64,000 bases of DNA from assembly GCA_022497145.1 (NCBI GenBank), contig MU385934.1, forward strand, positions 8,057 to 72,056, in the 5' to 3' direction. The notes under the pieces were generated by a model that searched no databases, was not told the DNA's origin, and saw nothing but the letters and a program-made list of their open reading frames with translations. Below are positions 44,605 to 55,653 of this stretch, piece after piece. Both the position numbers and the translations under genes were made by a program. This DNA is from Rostrohypoxylon terebratum (Eukaryota; Ascomycota; Sordariomycetes; Xylariales; Hypoxylaceae). The stretch's first letter is position 1; each line of letters starts with the position of its first letter.

Positions 44605-46245
44605 ATGAGTGGCCACGATTCTAACAACGCTGGCGGAGACCATGGCTCGAACTGGGATACTGTCTTTGGACCTGCCCAGGTAACTGGCAGTATTCCTGCC
44701 AGTACTGGAGAGTCCACTAGACAGAGGGCAATCGGCCACAGGCGTCAGGGCTCAGAACTCATCGGGTATAAATATCCACCGCCCGACGCGGAACATCCAT
44801 CGAAATCTTCCCCAGAACAACTCCGACAGGGCACGCCAGAGCAAAGTATCCTGCAACAAATATTGAGGATCGCCGGTACCGACGACGGTCCTTACCCTTT
44901 GTTTACTCGACCTGGCACCAGACCTAATACTCAAACGCGAAACAATATTCACCCCGGAGATCAAAATCAGCCAAACCTCCCCAACCGCGCGGGCAGCGAC
45001 GGCAACGTCAATTCCCCCGCCACCGAGTTACCTCGCGCGGTCTCACCAATCTCTTCCTTCCGCCTCCTTGGCATGACTGGCGAAGTGGAGCCTAGTGAGG
45101 ATTCTCAAGAAACACCACCTCCTACACAAACCAACACAAGAACTTCATCTCGCGTCAATCATCACACCATGCCACGCCACCGCTCCGACTCGGGCGGCTA
45201 CGTCGCCAACAGCGAGTACTTCCACATTTTCGAGTGCTGCTCCTACATCGTCACTGTCGACAAGGTGAACTTTATCCTTTACATCTTCATGATCATCCTG
45301 ATTATTAGCATCTATGTCTCCTCCACTGTTTGGAACAAGTCCCAATACGAAGAGCCCAAGAAGTTGTGGGTTCTTGGTTGGCTCCTAGGAAGCATTTTCG
45401 CCCTCATCATTCTGCTTGCCTGCTACCAGACGCGCGATGCCAACCTGAAGGAATGTGGCTATCCTACGGGATATGACAAAAACCGAGACTGGATTGCCCT
45501 GGGCGACATGGACGACGCCGCCAACCAGCGTGCCCGTTTCCAGGACCCCGATCCCGACCATGCCGTTTACGCCGGGGTTCCATCTCCCATGTTCACCGAG
45601 GACATCTCGCCCTATCCCAACCCCCATGACACATACAACTATCCCGAGCGAGACCCCAACCGATTGAGCGTGTTCTCGAAGGCGAAGATCACCTCCAAGG
45701 CTAAGAGACGCAGCCAATCAGCCCAAAGTGACAGTGGCGCAGCAGGTTCTTCGGGTCCCTCGATTCCGTTGCAGGATCTTACGCGACGCGATTCAGTCCG
45801 ACAGGAGGATGAGATGGCCAAGGCCATGCAGGATCGCCACCGCGTTCTACAAGAGGAGGAAGGTCAGTCGGCAGGACGCTCGACTGCACTCGCCGGCCAC
45901 TCCGAGCGCCAATTCGGCGAGGGACTCCCTCCCCGCGACCGCTGGTACCGAGAGCCCCGCGGAAGCACCAGCAACCTTCGTCCTGACCATTACGACAACG
46001 GCGTTGCCGGTCCTGCCACGGGCTCGTCTCGAATGACCAACGTGGGTAAGGCCCCGATGCACAGCAGCTCCGTTGCGACACGCTTCAACGAGCTCACTCC
46101 CATCACTGAGCGATCCGGCGAGGTCTTGAGCCCTCGTAGCACTCTCTTGTCTTCTCCCCAAGAGGCTACCAAGTCGCCTTCGCGCTCTGACGAAGCCGCC
46201 CCGTCTTCACCTCCCGCTGCGTCTGCCCCTCGCGACTCTATCTGA
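44605..46245 (+). CDS. conserved-looking fungal membrane protein with two TM helices, 546 aa
   Basis: The frame is open from 44473, but the first part (MGTNSRYVICMIPKN) looks non-coding. I chose ATG 44605 (MSGHDSNNAGGDHGSN), where a polar, fungal-type N terminus begins. The first 215 residues are Pro/Ser/Asn-rich and probably disordered. A domain with YFHIFECCSYIV, then two helices (VNFILYIFMIILIISIYVSS and LWVLGWLLGSIFALIILLAC), is followed by a conserved-looking DWIALGDMDDAANQRARF segment. A long Ser/Arg-rich cytoplasmic tail completes the protein. No signal peptide, enzyme motif or named family is recognised. Disordered tails on both sides of a helical hairpin would suit a membrane anchor or scaffold. 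Confidence 0.8.
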   Translation: MSGHDSNNAGGDHGSNWDTVFGPAQVTGSIPASTGESTRQRAIGHRRQGSELIGYKYPPPDAEHPSKSSPEQLRQGTPEQSILQQILRIAGTDDGPYPLFTRPGTRPNTQTRNNIHPGDQNQPNLPNRAGSDGNVNSPATELPRAVSPISSFRLLGMTGEVEPSEDSQETPPPTQTNTRTSSRVNHHTMPRHRSDSGGYVANSEYFHIFECCSYIVTVDKVNFILYIFMIILIISIYVSSTVWNKSQYEEPKKLWVLGWLLGSIFALIILLACYQTRDANLKECGYPTGYDKNRDWIALGDMDDAANQRARFQDPDPDHAVYAGVPSPMFTEDISPYPNPHDTYNYPERDPNRLSVFSKAKITSKAKRRSQSAQSDSGAAGSSGPSIPLQDLTRRDSVRQEDEMAKAMQDRHRVLQEEEGQSAGRSTALAGHSERQFGEGLPPRDRWYREPRGSTSNLRPDHYDNGVAGPATGSSRMTNVGKAPMHSSSVATRFNELTPITERSGEVLSPRSTLLSSPQEATKSPSRSDEAAPSSPPAASAPRDSI

Positions 46246-46687
46246 CTACGAGTTTAACATTCGGTGACCTAGTTCAATTCAGTCACCATTTGAAGACGAC
46301 ATCCGGAATTTGACCTGGGGTTTCTGGCATGGGAAATGGGATGAGGGATTATGACTGACTATGGACAATGCAATGTGACGACCGTATGATGAAATACGGA
46401 TTTACGGCTACCAAAAAAAGGGGGGGAAGGAAATAGGCGATGGATCCTGTATACAAGTCAAGCTATGTTCAAGGGTTATGAGCTTACCGATGTCTGGTTC
46501 TTACGACACGGAAAGTTCTAATCCATACAGGACAGTGTTACGATTTTTTAGAAAAAAAAAACAAGCCGTTAGAAAATACTCGATGGTTCGTGGAGCTTGT
46601 GATGATTATTAATTTGTGAATACACCCTAGAAATTACGTACTGTGTTAGTTGATTGATCGGATTATTAGAGGTAAGATCACTCTAAC
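46246..46687. other. convergent 3' region
   Basis: Tail-to-tail spacer of about 440 bases with an A9 run near 46552-46561. No gene. Confidence 0.6.
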
Positions 46688-48382
46688 CTAGATGGCCCGT
46701 TCTGCTCGAGCGCGGTTCTCTCTATATCGCTTCTCCTTCGACGCCGCCTTCCTTCGTTTCCTCCAAGACCGATTTAGATCCCCTCGGCTCTCCCAGAACT
46801 GTTTTTGAAAATCACTGGTCGGAGGTGGCTTATCACTGCTGGCGGCAGTACCCTCATCATCAGCACTCTTCATGACTGTGTCCACATTTTCATCATTGCC
46901 ATAGCCATCGTTTCCATCGTCCTCTTCTGCTCCGTCGTCCTCCAACCCTTGCCTTGGCCAAAGATTAAATGATTTACTGCTGGGATGTGCCGTGTCCGGA
47001 GTAGGGGCCGCACTGCGCACATTCCTGAAATCGAAGTCTTGCTTTGTAAAGGGTGTCATAGGAGGTTGGCTCGGAGGCCCCATTACTTTCTCTTCCTCAA
47101 TATCGTCGTCCTCTTCGTCCCCGAAGAAGCTAAAAGGCTGCGCTTCCTTAGTTACTCCATCCGAAGTAGCTGCATCCCCTTTGGGCCGCTTGTATAAGGC
47201 CTCGAGAGGGTGAACTTTGGCTGCGGATGGCGTCACAGGTGGTATCTTGATGGTAAGACTTGTCATCGAACTTGAGGATTTCGGCCTTGCGGACTCTGAC
47301 TTTAAAATAGACACGGGACTGCTCAAGTCGTGAATTTTTACCTCGGGAGGGTTGAGTGGAGCCTTCGTCTCAGCTTCCTCTTCACTTGAGCTTTCTACTT
47401 CTTGATCGCTAACTTCTTCCTCGGATCCATCGGACGAAGAACCACTACTTCTCGTGTCATCCTCCTCCTCCTCCTCCTCCTCCTCCTCGGGTGGCAGGGG
47501 GGTCTTATGCGACTTAGATTTTGTCATGGTGGGAGCGGAAGAGTTGCCGGTCGGCCTCTTGCTAACAACAGGCTCTACGACGTTCCCACTCTCGTCTATC
47601 CAACCGAGGCCATCTTGAAAAGTGACAGGCTTAGATATGGACTTTTCTATATTGGTTTTAAGAAATGAGGGATGTTTTACGGTTTTCTCAAATTCATGTA
47701 TGACAATCTCGCGATCGCTCTTCCGCTTCTTTTTCTTATGGCCTGCAACCTCTTCGCTGGATTTCGAGGATGAGCCGGTATCCGGGAGTTTAGTCTTGAA
47801 CAGACATTCCGGACCATCGGTATATTTGGATTTAGCCTCCTTCCTTTTCTTCTTCTTGTCCTTCTTGTCCTTCTTGTCCTTCTTTGACTTTCGCTTCTCA
47901 TCAATCATCTCGCGTTCGGATGTCGTCCATCCTCGTTTGACCTTGCGGCTTTGGAGCTCTACGCCGGGGGTGACGTCGATCTCGCGCTTCCTCTTTTTCA
48001 ACTTGTTCTTCTCCTTATTTGCCTGGTTTGCGCCGGTGTCGGTGTTGGTGTCGGTGTCGGCCTCAACCGCGGCTGCAGGTGTAGGGTACGACTCAGGTTT
48101 TGCCTTTTCGACGCGCATCTTGGAACCTCTTAGCACAGCTCCGTTGAGCTTCTTCTTGATCTTTTCGGCGTCGGTAGTAGGTAGATCGACGAAGCCGTAT
48201 CGCTTCTCGGGGAAGGTTTTGATGATGTGGTACGAGATGTTACGGGCGCGAGGTAGGACAGAAGAGGGGACAACAACGTCCAGCAGGGTCTCGTCTAAGG
48301 GAGTTATATGTAGTCGCGTATATGAGACGGCATCGGTTGTCGAGGTCTCTTGAGGTGTGGAGTGTTTGAGAACTGCAGCCAT
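46688..48382 (-). CDS. RRM-containing nucleolar protein, Nop8-like, 564 aa
   Basis: Start at ATG 48382 (MAAVLKHSTPQE), because the upstream in-frame MKKKKN arises from an A-tract. An RRM-like domain occupies about residues 20-95 (RLHITPLDETLLDVVVPSSV ... YGFVDLPTTDAEKIKKKLNG). Then come Lys-rich stretches (KKDKKDKKDKKKKRKEAKSK), a run of ten Glu from a CTC trinucleotide repeat on the plus strand (about 47461-47488), acidic and Ser-rich linkers, and a conserved basic C terminus (FQKQFWESRGDLNRSWRKRR). RRM at the start plus this C-terminal helix is the layout of the yeast Nop8 group, which helps 60S ribosomal subunit assembly in the nucleolus. The RRM call is firm; the Nop8 link is by architecture. 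Confidence 0.8.
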   Translation of the reverse strand: MAAVLKHSTPQETSTTDAVSYTRLHITPLDETLLDVVVPSSVLPRARNISYHIIKTFPEKRYGFVDLPTTDAEKIKKKLNGAVLRGSKMRVEKAKPESYPTPAAAVEADTDTNTDTGANQANKEKNKLKKRKREIDVTPGVELQSRKVKRGWTTSEREMIDEKRKSKKDKKDKKDKKKKRKEAKSKYTDGPECLFKTKLPDTGSSSKSSEEVAGHKKKKRKSDREIVIHEFEKTVKHPSFLKTNIEKSISKPVTFQDGLGWIDESGNVVEPVVSKRPTGNSSAPTMTKSKSHKTPLPPEEEEEEEEEDDTRSSGSSSDGSEEEVSDQEVESSSEEEAETKAPLNPPEVKIHDLSSPVSILKSESARPKSSSSMTSLTIKIPPVTPSAAKVHPLEALYKRPKGDAATSDGVTKEAQPFSFFGDEEDDDIEEEKVMGPPSQPPMTPFTKQDFDFRNVRSAAPTPDTAHPSSKSFNLWPRQGLEDDGAEEDDGNDGYGNDENVDTVMKSADDEGTAASSDKPPPTSDFQKQFWESRGDLNRSWRKRRKAASKEKRYRENRARAERAI

Positions 48383-48897
48383 GTTTTTTTTTTTTTTCAT
48401 CAGTGTTTTCCACCAATGTTTTCACCAATGCGATTCCATGGCGCAAAGGTGAAAGTTTTTGTTTGTTGAGTCGGCTCGGCGGATGAGTAGAACCAGTTAC
48501 TTTGGTTATAATCGCCAAGTCATCAAAGACCACGAGATAAAGAAAATAGTAGTATTCGAAATACTAATAGTTTGGAGAAACTGGAGAAACAGTCGAAGAA
48601 ATCAGAAAATCAGGTTCCTCATCCTCATTTAGCTCATTTAGCTCATTAGCGCCCCTCGCCAACTCCACTTTAGTTTTCCTATCATACATACTATCACTAT
48701 CGTACTCTTGAGCTTAGATAAGCAGGTTACACACAGGAAAGAGGGATTTCATCAATAGGTACCTCGGGCTAGTTATGTAATATGTACTACTTACCTAGTA
48801 CATCCTCTCTCCTATTTTTCCCCCTTTCCCCCTTTCCCCCCCTTTCTCTCCTCAAAGGTGATATACCTCAAGGTATATATATATATATATCATCATA
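48383..48897. other. divergent promoter, RRM protein / thioesterase
   Basis: About 515 bases between two start codons on opposite strands, so both promoters lie here. It holds an A/T tract at 48384-48397, a CATTTAGCTCATTTAGCTCATTAG direct repeat (48626-48650), C/T-rich tracts (48806-48853) and (TA)n at 48874-48890 just before the thioesterase ATG. Confidence 0.65.
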
Positions 48898-49878
48898 ATG
48901 ACGCGAAAGTTACCGCCGCTTCAGCTCGTCAGATCTGTTAGTAAATCTTGGGATTTATAATTGAAATATTTTGATGACCAAGCGATGAGGACCGGGATTG
49001 TATCCAGCAACTAACTGCTCTCTTTCCATCCTAGGTTCTGAAGTCTTTCATGAAAGAGTCTGGCTTAGAACCGAGGTAAGCTCAAATAAATACTCTTCGA
49101 TGTCCATCGCTTACGCTCATCTTCCTCTAGACTCTTGGGGCCGCATGTAGGTAAATGGTGTATTAGAACCAAGAGATCCTGCCCTGCTGACGATCCTAGT
49201 TCAGAGTTACGAATGCCGTTGTTGGCAAAGTGGACTTCGAGCTGGATATCGCTAAGGACCACACGGTGAGGCACGCAACCTGGCCTGGAGAATCATGAAT
49301 CTTGGCGTTTGTTAATTGCCCAATTATCCAGAACCGGTTAAAAATACTACACGGAGGTACAATTGCTAGCATGGTAGATTTAGGAGGCTCATTAGCAGTG
49401 GCATCCATGGGACTCTACGCTACCGGCGTGTCGACGGATCTGAACGGTGAGCTTCGGTTCCTCCAGGGTTGCCAGCGCGGCTACCAGAGACAATATTGAG
49501 ATATTGAGAGGATGCTGAACAATCCCAGTCACCTATCTGAGTAGCGGCGGCAAGGTTGGCGATAAGCTCAGCGGTACTGCGACTTGCGATATGAGTGAGT
49601 GCCAACCCTTGCTCCTCTTGTAGCGAAGTGAGGGGCAGAATTCTCACATTTCACATGTCGATATAGTGGGTAGGAGACTAGCCTACACATCCATCACGTT
49701 TAGGAATGCCCAAGGTGAACTTGCGGCGAGGGGCAGTCATACAAAGTCAGCCATCCAATCTTATCCTATAACCTTGGAACTCACCTCTAACCCTTCCAGG
49801 TACGTGGCGAATGCCTGGAAGACGCAGGAAACACCCTTCGTACCTCCGGAAGGGGCAGAAATTGACGAGGACAGTTGA
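48898..49878 (+). CDS. hotdog-fold acyl-CoA thioesterase (THEM2/ACOT13-like), seven exons, 159 aa
   Basis: Model join(48898..48936,49035..49075,49205..49265,49332..49446,49529..49594,49667..49745,49800..49878); every junction closes in phase. The spliced protein begins MTRKLPPLQLVRSVLKSFMK. It carries the PaaI/4HBT hotdog signature NRLKILHGGTIASMVDLGG, with the Gly-Gly-Thr loop and acidic catalytic residue, then VGDKLSGTATCDMMGRRLAY and GELAARGSHTKYVANAWKTQ. These enzymes hydrolyse acyl-CoA to free acid and CoA, often in mitochondria or cytosol. The sixth intron (49746-49799, GTCAGC donor, 54 nt) is in frame and open, so retention would insert 18 residues without a stop. A Fat1-type acyl-CoA synthetase lies 1 kb downstream. 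Confidence 0.92.
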
Positions 49879-50868
49879 TCTGCCTGTGCCAAGCGAGCTG
49901 GTCGACTTAATCGTCTCCGGCAAGGTCGACAACTCTCAAGAGATTTATTGCTCATATTCTTTTCAATGCCCATGGTCATAGATTTGGCGGTTATCTATTT
50001 ATGTTTTACCTCCAGTTAGATTTACATAATTTGGACGCCGAGTTTACGTCTTTTTATCAATATGCTCGCTACCCAAGTCTCTAGGTTTTGGGGTAAAGGG
50101 GTGGGTAGGAACCTAGGACATAGGTTAGGTCCTAGGTCCTAGGTAGCAGCAACTATGGAACTGTTGGCTCTGAAACCTTGGTTCTTGAGTTCTAGGGTTA
50201 TCATTTAAACCGAAGCTGTGAAATGATCGAGATACATCCGTGGATGCGATATTTAGGACCTCGGTACCTTACTTGAGCTACCAGTCTAGGTCCAGTAGCA
50301 TTATAAGGGAAAACTACTACCGATTGACTGACCCGGGGATTGCGGGGCGCATCTCCAACGGCTAATACATCCAAGGATAGGTCCTATATCAGCATAACTC
50401 GCACCAGCTCGGCCAGCCTGGCCTCTGCGAGTACCAACATAGGGTAGAAGTATTATAGGTTCTTTTATGTTCCAAGCTCTCCCCATACGTCCCTTGGCCT
50501 AGTCTGATTCCACAATGAACAGGAGCTCGTTATCATCAGTACGTAGACTCGAATATTTATGAAAAGGCTGCTATGTGAGTGACCCCGGTCCCCCACAAAC
50601 TGCCGTTTGATGAACCCCAGTCGACTAGACAAATAAAGTTAAGATCCCGAGGTTACCCTTCGGCTGTACTGTAGAGGCGCGTCTCGCCTGTTTACCTCAA
50701 TCTTTCTCTCTCCTCGAATCGTCGTTAAAAGAAAAAAGTAAGGAAGAATAAGAAGTAGTCTCATTAATAGTTGTGATAAGAGTGTGAAGTTGATTTGAGA
50801 ATGCAACTCCAAGTTCTTTTGTCAGATTTCTTGCAATAATAGGTACTCTTCATTCCCTATAGAGGACG
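49879..50868. other. intergenic, upstream of Fat1-type gene
   Basis: About 990 bases. GGACATAGGTTAGGTCCTAGGTCCTAGG words lie at 50117-50144. CCTGTTTACCTCAATCTTTCTCTC at about 50687-50710 looks like a pyrimidine-rich promoter element. No gene is seen. Confidence 0.55.
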
Positions 50869-53278
50869 ATGGCTGCAATCGGTGAGCTTCCAGCCCCTCC
50901 ATTAGCGATATAGCTCTCGGCTGGGAACCGAGACATGTTACTTCCTCATCCATGGGTCTCTCTCATCTCCACAAGGTGCCATGGCTGACAGGTTAGCACA
51001 GCAGCGGCGTCGATAGCTGCCACCGCGGCCGGTCTCACGTACCTCGATGGTAAATACCACCTACATCAGGACTGGCAACTTATAAGCTCAAAAAAGAAGG
51101 GCGAAAAGCAACTCCAGAAAGCCGGTGAGTAAAATACCACTGCCAATGGTGCACAGCATCCTGCAGGGTCCCAGTCTCACAGCAGCGACCGAATTTGTAG
51201 TCCAAGAAAAGCGCCTGTCCTCCTATTATTTCTTCGAGAAGCATGCGCAATCGCAACCCGGCAAGGAATGCATCTGGTCGCGTCAGGGTAGTCATACGTA
51301 TGCGGAGGCGTACTACCGTGTAAACCAATATGCCCAATGGTTCTTGCGAGAGGGCGACGTCAAGCCCGGCGACCTGGTGGCATTTTTCATGGCCAACAGC
51401 CCGGATTTCGTATTCGCCTGGTTAGGCCTAATAGCCATCGGCGCCGCCCCCGCTCTCATAAACCATAACTTGACCAAACAGGCTCTTCTGCACTGTCTGG
51501 GCATCGCCGAGGCCAAACTCGTTCTCGCCGACGGTGCGCCTCAGCTGCTCGAGCGACTTGACACCGTTAAGGAGGAGCTAGCTGCCCGGGACGTGCGCAT
51601 TGTTAAGCTCGCCGATGCTAGACATGAGATAAACGCCACCAAGGGTGAACGGCCACCCGACGAAATACGCGACAATCATGTCGGACCAGGTTCGGCGTTC
51701 GGCCTGTTCTACACCAGCGGCACAACCGGTTTACCAAAAGCATGTGTCTACCCTGCGGCAGCCAGCTTTGGATACGGGGTAAGCAAAGATTATGGGTATT
51801 CATATGTCAAAGGGGAGAATCAACGCTATTACGACTGCATGCCTCTCTACCACGGAACAGGAGGAATCAGTGGCATGACCCAAATCTTGACAGGTCAGAC
51901 GCTATGTGTCGCGCCCAAGTTCAGCGTCTCGGGGTTCTGGGACGATATCAGAGAGAGCCGCGCCACCTGGTTCGTTTACGTGGGCGAGACGTTGCGATAC
52001 CTCCTCGCGGCACCGCCCTCGCCGCGCGACAAAGATCACAGTGTGCATTCCATTTACGGAAATGGCCTGCGACCTGATGTTTGGAAGGCGTTTCGAGATC
52101 GCTTTGGCATCGAGATGATTCACGAGTTTTTCAACTCGACCGAAGGAATCATGCCTCTCAACAACCCGGCGCGCGGAGATTTCCTCGCTCACGCAGTAGG
52201 TCACCACGGCCTCCTGCAGCGGTGGCGTTTCTATAATGTCTTCGTACCTGTAGAGGTTGACGTCGACACGGGAGATATTGCGCGGGACCCCAAAACCGGT
52301 TTCGCGCGACGAGTACCATATTCGATCGGCGGCGAGATCCTTGTCAAACAGCCACCCACCATCACACCCGCTTTCCCAGGGTACTACCGAAACGAAGAAG
52401 CCACATCTAAAAAGTATGTACGCGATGTGTTTCGCAAAGGAGACCTATACTATCGAACAGGTGACGCGCTACGCCGTGACGATGACGGACGTTGGTTCTT
52501 CCTCGATAGACTAGGCGATACATTCCGGTGGAAGGGCGAGAACGTATCAACAGCTGAGGTGTCTGAAGTGTTGGGACGCTACCCAAGCGTAGGAGAAGCG
52601 ACGGTATACGGCGTGTCGCTACCAAACCATGACGGTAAGGCGGGCATGGCGGCCATCTATGTTGATCCGGCGGCCAAGGACTTCGACTACCACGGTCTAC
52701 TGAAGTGAGTTAGATTCTTTTTTTGGTTTCTTTTTTGGTTTCTTCTTCTTTTTCTTCTTCTTCTTTTGAGCCCCTCTTTGATGAGATCTTCTACGATCTT
52801 CTACGATCTCTGTCGTGTCACCTTGCCATAAATGTATGCATGTCATACAACCGAGTGTAATCCTCACCGCTCTGGCCTTCAACAAAAAGCGCCACGGGAC
52901 GTACCCAGGTCCCAGGTATCTACCTATTGCAGATACTCTGTATTATACGCACACTCCCCTCCGCCATCTCACGTTTCCCACATCTACAAAATCAGCCACC
53001 TATCTCGCATCTCACTCACATATGCCAAAAAATCCAGACATGCTCGGTCCCATCTCCCGAAGTACGCCGTCCCCATTTTCATCCGCCGCATCGCCGCCCG
53101 CTCTGCCACCCACAACAACAAGCAGGACAAAGTCCCACTCAAGCGCGCCGGCGTGGATCCTGCACAGACGGGTCCTGATCCCGTCTTCTGGGTTGCCGAC
53201 CACGCTAAGGGAGATGTCTACATCCCTTTTACACAAAGCGATTGGGACGCACTCAAAAATGGGCGCGCCAAATTGTGA
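50869..53278 (+). CDS. Fat1/FATP-type fatty-acid transporter / very-long-chain acyl-CoA synthetase, 626 aa
   Basis: Model join(50869..50881,51002..51124,51201..52704,53038..53278); all phases close. It activates long or very-long-chain fatty acids to acyl-CoA and couples this to uptake. The N terminus (MAAIAAASIAATAAGLTYLDG) is a short hydrophobic anchor. The ATP/AMP motif is FYTSGTTGLPKACVYP. The FATP motif includes YRTGDALRRDDDGRWFFLDR and DTFRWKGENVSTAEVSE. The C-terminal exon supplies LPKYAVPIFIRR and HNNKQDKVPLKRAGVDP and ends DWDALKNGRAKL. The last intron is long for this locus (333 nt) and starts with a T/C-rich tract. Length and motif order match fungal Fat1, so the gene appears intact. 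Membrane location could be peroxisome, ER or lipid droplet; I see no clear peroxisomal C-terminal signal. Confidence 0.93.
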
Positions 53279-53802
53279 CAGGATGACAATCCCAAATAGA
53301 TCAGCCTACCTACCGGGTAGGTTAACGAACCGCGAATTCAAGCTATTGAAAATGGAGCGGTGTAAGATTAAAGACAAATCATCGTATGGCTTATCCATCC
53401 ATCTGCACTATATATATTTACCTCATTATGATCGGACCTATATATCCTACCTAGAATTAAAAGGATTGCGCGTAAGGGATGAGCTAGATATAACACAGCA
53501 TAGATCGAATGAGAGAATAAGGGGAGCTACGAAGGACACCAATAAGGATCACCAATATGAACACAATAGACACATGAATCGATCTAGATTTCCGAATTAG
53601 GCGTAGGTGCGCGATGATGGCCGGTATAGTTGTCGACTAAGTTTGAGGTTTGTATAGACATTACTTCAACGCTCCGAAATTAAGCAATGTAGCCTTCCTG
53701 TTCTGGACGCCTCGGCGTGGGTATAATTGATTTGTGAAACAGCATAACCTCATGAGGAAAAGAAAAGCGTGAAATCATCAAATCTACATTTCTCCCTGTG
53801 AC
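53279..53802. other. convergent 3' region
   Basis: About 520 bases between the Fat1-type gene and the coiled-coil gene. No gene is supported; a long plus-strand frame crossing here is an alternative frame of the Fat1 last exon. Confidence 0.55.
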
Positions 53803-55653
53803 CTACTTTGTAGGCAAAACTTTTATCTTTAGGATATGACCGTCGATAATGGTGATGTTCGGGTTGGCAAGGCCACGTGTACTGCCTTTAACTTGGTGCA
53901 GACCGCCTGGGCCATTGCTCGGATGTGTATCCGAATGGCCTATGGTACATTAGATAACGTTTATTCATCAAGGAGCGGGCTTTGACATACTTACTCGATT
54001 CCGCTGTCTTAGCTCTTGCCATTGACGGACCAGGAGTCGATACTGAAGTATCTCGTGATGTGCTACCGCCGGACCTCGATAACTTTCGCGAGTAATTGCC
54101 ACGTGCGCGCGAGCCTTTCATAGAACGAGGAATAGTCTTCTGGTGTCATCTGTTAGTATCCGTACGCCCATGCACAATCCCCCGGAGCATGACATACCTC
54201 GCTTTCAGCATCTGAGAGATTCCAAGGGTCTTTGTTCGCAACCAGCTCCGCGTAATCTGGGCGTACCACGCTTCGGGGTGTGCGGCGCGGTTTTCCAGAC
54301 TGCAATTCTTCCACCTCTGACTCATCCTCCGCGATAGGGCCACGAAGTTTGCTAGAGGGCGTGTAGTTGTTATCTTCCTCTTGCCGCTTACGCACAATGC
54401 TCGAGTCAGCAGGGGTTGTTCTTGACCTTGATTTTCCGGGAACGACTAGTGAAGTTAAAAACTTAACCCGGGAAATATTTGAATGGGAGGGGGGGACAAT
54501 TGTTTGGAACTTATGAGGTCCCAAGAACATCTATACTTACAGGTGTGCGGTGATGGTCCAAGATGTTCCTTAATCCAATACTTGGAAACCATGCTAGCAC
54601 CTTCGACTAAGGATACATATTAGCATAGATACTACAGGGGGGTTTGGGGATGGTTCGACTTACTTTGGCAGGCGAAGTTTTCGAAAATATACTCATTAGT
54701 CAATTCTTCTCCATCTTGTCCTGTCTCCCGGTGACCTTGGAAATGTTTCAGAGCTCTATTGTATGTAAGAGGCGGATCTGTGAAGAATCCGGTCTGACAC
54801 CCAGGTCGATTACATCGAATAACAAAGTAACCTGGGCGATCTACATGCTGGAAAATGCGTTCCCCTGTCTCCAGATTTGGAAACGCAATCTTGCGAAAGA
54901 TATCTGATTGGGCGCGGCTGAGACTCTGGCAATACTGTTAGCTTGTCCTATGGCGAAGTCGGCGGATGAACTCACCTTCCCGCTATTCCCTCTTCGTCTT
55001 TTCGCACTCATATTGCCATCATCATCAGCAGCGGATCGCTTAGGGGTTTGGTTGGCCGCAGAGCTTTCTGATAGGATCTGATCTTGAATTTGGCAATCAA
55101 CATTTGGGCCTGCGCTAGGCGAGACATTGATATTCGTGGGGCTGGATTCTTGTCTTTTGATAGCGCTAGCAGATCGCTGATCGAGACCTTGGTCAAGAAT
55201 TTGCGAAGCTGACGGAGGCGCATCCGACGAGTTATTCGCACCAAGAACGGTGCTGAAGTAATTGTCGCGAACGGGAGACAAAAAGGGTGTCGGGGGCCGT
55301 ATGGTCAGAGTGGAAGCTCCTGGGATAATGGTCAAGTACTTAGGGGACACTGCATTGAGCTCGGCTACTGTTGTCTCAATAATGTCGGGGTCGACCTCAA
55401 GCAGCTCTAACTTGTTGCGCAAACCTCGGACCAGCTTTTCCTTGTCCTGTTCAAAGGCCTGGCGCTCCTTATCGACCTCTCTAAGGAGTGCTCGTAGCTT
55501 AGGGACATGGCTTCGCGCCAAAGCATCATCTCGTTCGCGAGTCAATCGACGTAGTTCAGTCTTGACATAACCAGAAGCGAAATCGGAAATGGCACTGTCG
55601 AACATTCTCCCTCCGGGGCTCTCCTTATCTCCCGGGGGCGTCTCCTCAGCCAT
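53803..55653 (-). CDS. coiled-coil plus C2H2-like protein of unknown function, six exons, 511 aa
   Basis: Model complement(join(53803..53939,53995..54139,54198..54445,54541..54606,54664..54925,54976..55653)); all five introns (50-95 nt) close in phase. ATG 55653 (MAEETPPGDKESPGG) was chosen over 55710 because the upstream residues look untranslated. Residues about 25-100 form a charged helix likely to be a coiled coil (LRRLTRERDDALARSHVPKL). A basic nuclear-type signal follows (KRSAADDDGNMSAKRRRGN). A Cys/His module (VIRCNRPGCQTGFF ... ALKHFQGH) has CxxxxC and HxxxH spacing like a degenerate C2H2 finger and is followed by a second Cys segment. The C-terminal part is Arg/Ser-rich, ending IDGHILKIKVLPTK. 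A chromatin or nuclear role is plausible. I do not recognise a named family. Confidence 0.8.

Noticed and set aside
47622..48353. 243-codon plus-strand frame rich in Phe/Leu/Ser
   Set aside because: Antisense shadow of the Lys/Glu-rich RRM protein; its hydrophobic look comes from the complement of AAG/GAG codons.
52815..53600. 261-codon plus-strand frame over the last Fat1 exon
   Set aside because: Alternative frame. The true frame 53038-53278 continues the FATP motifs across the last intron.
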